This document shows positions 5,675 through 6,211 of a stretch of 6,211 nt of DNA, piece after piece. The translations under genes were made by a program, and so were the position numbers. The stretch's first letter is position 1. Each line of letters starts with the position of its first letter. The DNA comes from JBJXGC01 sp046154545 (GTDB taxonomy: Bacteria > Chloroflexota > Dehalococcoidia > Tepidiformales > Tepidiformaceae): NCBI GenBank assembly GCA_046154545.1, contig JBJXGC010000014.1, positions 1-6,211 of the forward strand. The letters are read 5' to 3'. The notes beneath the pieces are model-generated. The model saw only the letters and a program-made list of their open reading frames with translations, was not told the DNA's origin and ran no database searches.

Positions 5675-6211
5675 GCCGTTCGCACCGCCGAACAGCTTGC
5701 TCTCGTGGGCACGGATGAGCTGCTCGTAGTGCAGGCCCGCAGGCCCGTTCATCCCACCGCGGCCAGCGTGCCATTCGCGCGCCGCCGCGAAAGCGTTGCC
5801 GTGCCGGGCGGTCAACTCGGCGATGGTCTTCGCGAGGAACCGCATCTGCAGGCCCGGCGGGATGGAGATAGCCGCGGCCCCCCGGCCTACGGTCATCCCC
5901 GCCCAGGTCTCGAAGGACGGGAGGAGGCCGTTGTCGTCAAGGCCGATCAACCCGTGGCCCGTACCATCGAAGTGCACGAGGAAGTTCTTGAATCCCGATT
6001 CCTGCTGGACGATACCGGCCATCACCTGGCCATCGGCCCGGAACTCGGCGGCGGCCGCTTCGATGACGGGCCGCAGCCGGGCGAAGCCGATGACCAGGTC
6101 CGGCGTGTTCTCGATCTCGCCGGTGTCTGTCTGGAGGCGGACCCGGCCCGTCGCACCGGCCGTGGATGCAGCCGAGACAGCGCCCGCGGCGGGGATGGCG
6201 ATCCGCTGGCC
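5672..6211 (-). CDS. LysM / lytic-transglycosylase-like cell wall hydrolase, 5' end missing
   Basis: The last 179 residues of a protein that runs off the right edge. The frame is open to the end of the window, so the in-frame GTG at 6025 is internal. The first visible residues, GQRIAIPAAG, match the end of a LysM peptidoglycan-binding repeat. An Ala/Gly/Thr-rich linker follows (about 8-35), then a lysozyme-fold domain (about 38-170). That domain carries VMAGIVQQESGF, with Glu71 at the position of the catalytic acid of soluble lytic transglycosylases, and GTGHGLIGLDDNG in place of the usual GLMQ segment. The likely role is binding and cleaving peptidoglycan outside the membrane. A signal peptide and further LysM repeats would be in the missing part. 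The gene ends 47 bases before the phosphotransferase ATG. It could instead be a lysozyme-like enzyme of another GH family; the wall-hydrolase role is likely but not certain. Confidence 0.8.
   Translation of the reverse strand, partial: GQRIAIPAAGAVSAASTAGATGRVRLQTDTGEIENTPDLVIGFARLRPVIEAAAAEFRADGQVMAGIVQQESGFKNFLVHFDGTGHGLIGLDDNGLLPSFETWAGMTVGRGAAAISIPPGLQMRFLAKTIAELTARHGNAFAAAREWHAGRGGMNGPAGLHYEQLIRAHESKLFGGANG

Noticed and set aside
4743..5675. A 310-residue plus-strand frame opposite the phosphotransferase
   Set aside because: It is a shadow of the minus-strand kinase-fold gene, with no motif of its own.

Overview
This is a GC-rich bacterial window with dense coding and mostly G/C third codon positions. 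It carries five recognisable protein genes and one probable small gene. No rRNA, tRNA, CRISPR array or insertion sequence is visible. The gene content (tandem family III CoA-transferase, ACAD10/11-type acyl phosphotransferase, LysM wall hydrolase, probable leaderless promoter) fits a chromosomal segment of a high-GC Chloroflexota (Dehalococcoidia-like) or Actinomycetota bacterium. That placement is an inference from style and content, not a marker-based call.

Layout. Bases 1-2148 (+) hold the 3' part of a large fusion of two CaiB/BaiF-type CoA-transferase domains, cut by the left edge. Bases 2149-2411 are intergenic, with one strong hairpin that may end the transferase transcript. Bases 2412-2630 (+) hold a probable 72-residue gene with a good Shine-Dalgarno. 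A 182-base spacer leads to a two-component pair on the + strand: a membrane histidine kinase (2813-4165) and, two bases later, a stand-alone receiver-domain response regulator (4168-4593). The response regulator ends tail-to-tail with a 28-base overlap on a minus-strand phosphotransferase gene (4566-5624) of the ACAD10/ACAD11/LvaA type. Upstream of that gene, on the same strand, is the 3' part of a LysM/lytic-transglycosylase-like wall hydrolase (5672-6211, cut by the right edge).

How the genes relate. The kinase and receiver form a clear operon. The receiver has no output domain, so the signal probably passes by protein contact or to a distant partner. The CoA-transferase and the phosphotransferase both point to acyl-CoA metabolism, but they are on opposite strands with the two-component pair between them, so co-regulation is not shown. 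The phosphotransferase has a -10-like TATACT nine bases before its ATG and no Shine-Dalgarno, which suggests leaderless expression.

Nothing here clearly amounts to a new multi-gene system. The most notable points are the unequal active sites of the CoA-transferase fusion, the likely leaderless promoter inside an 8-bp inverted repeat, and the unassigned 72-residue protein.
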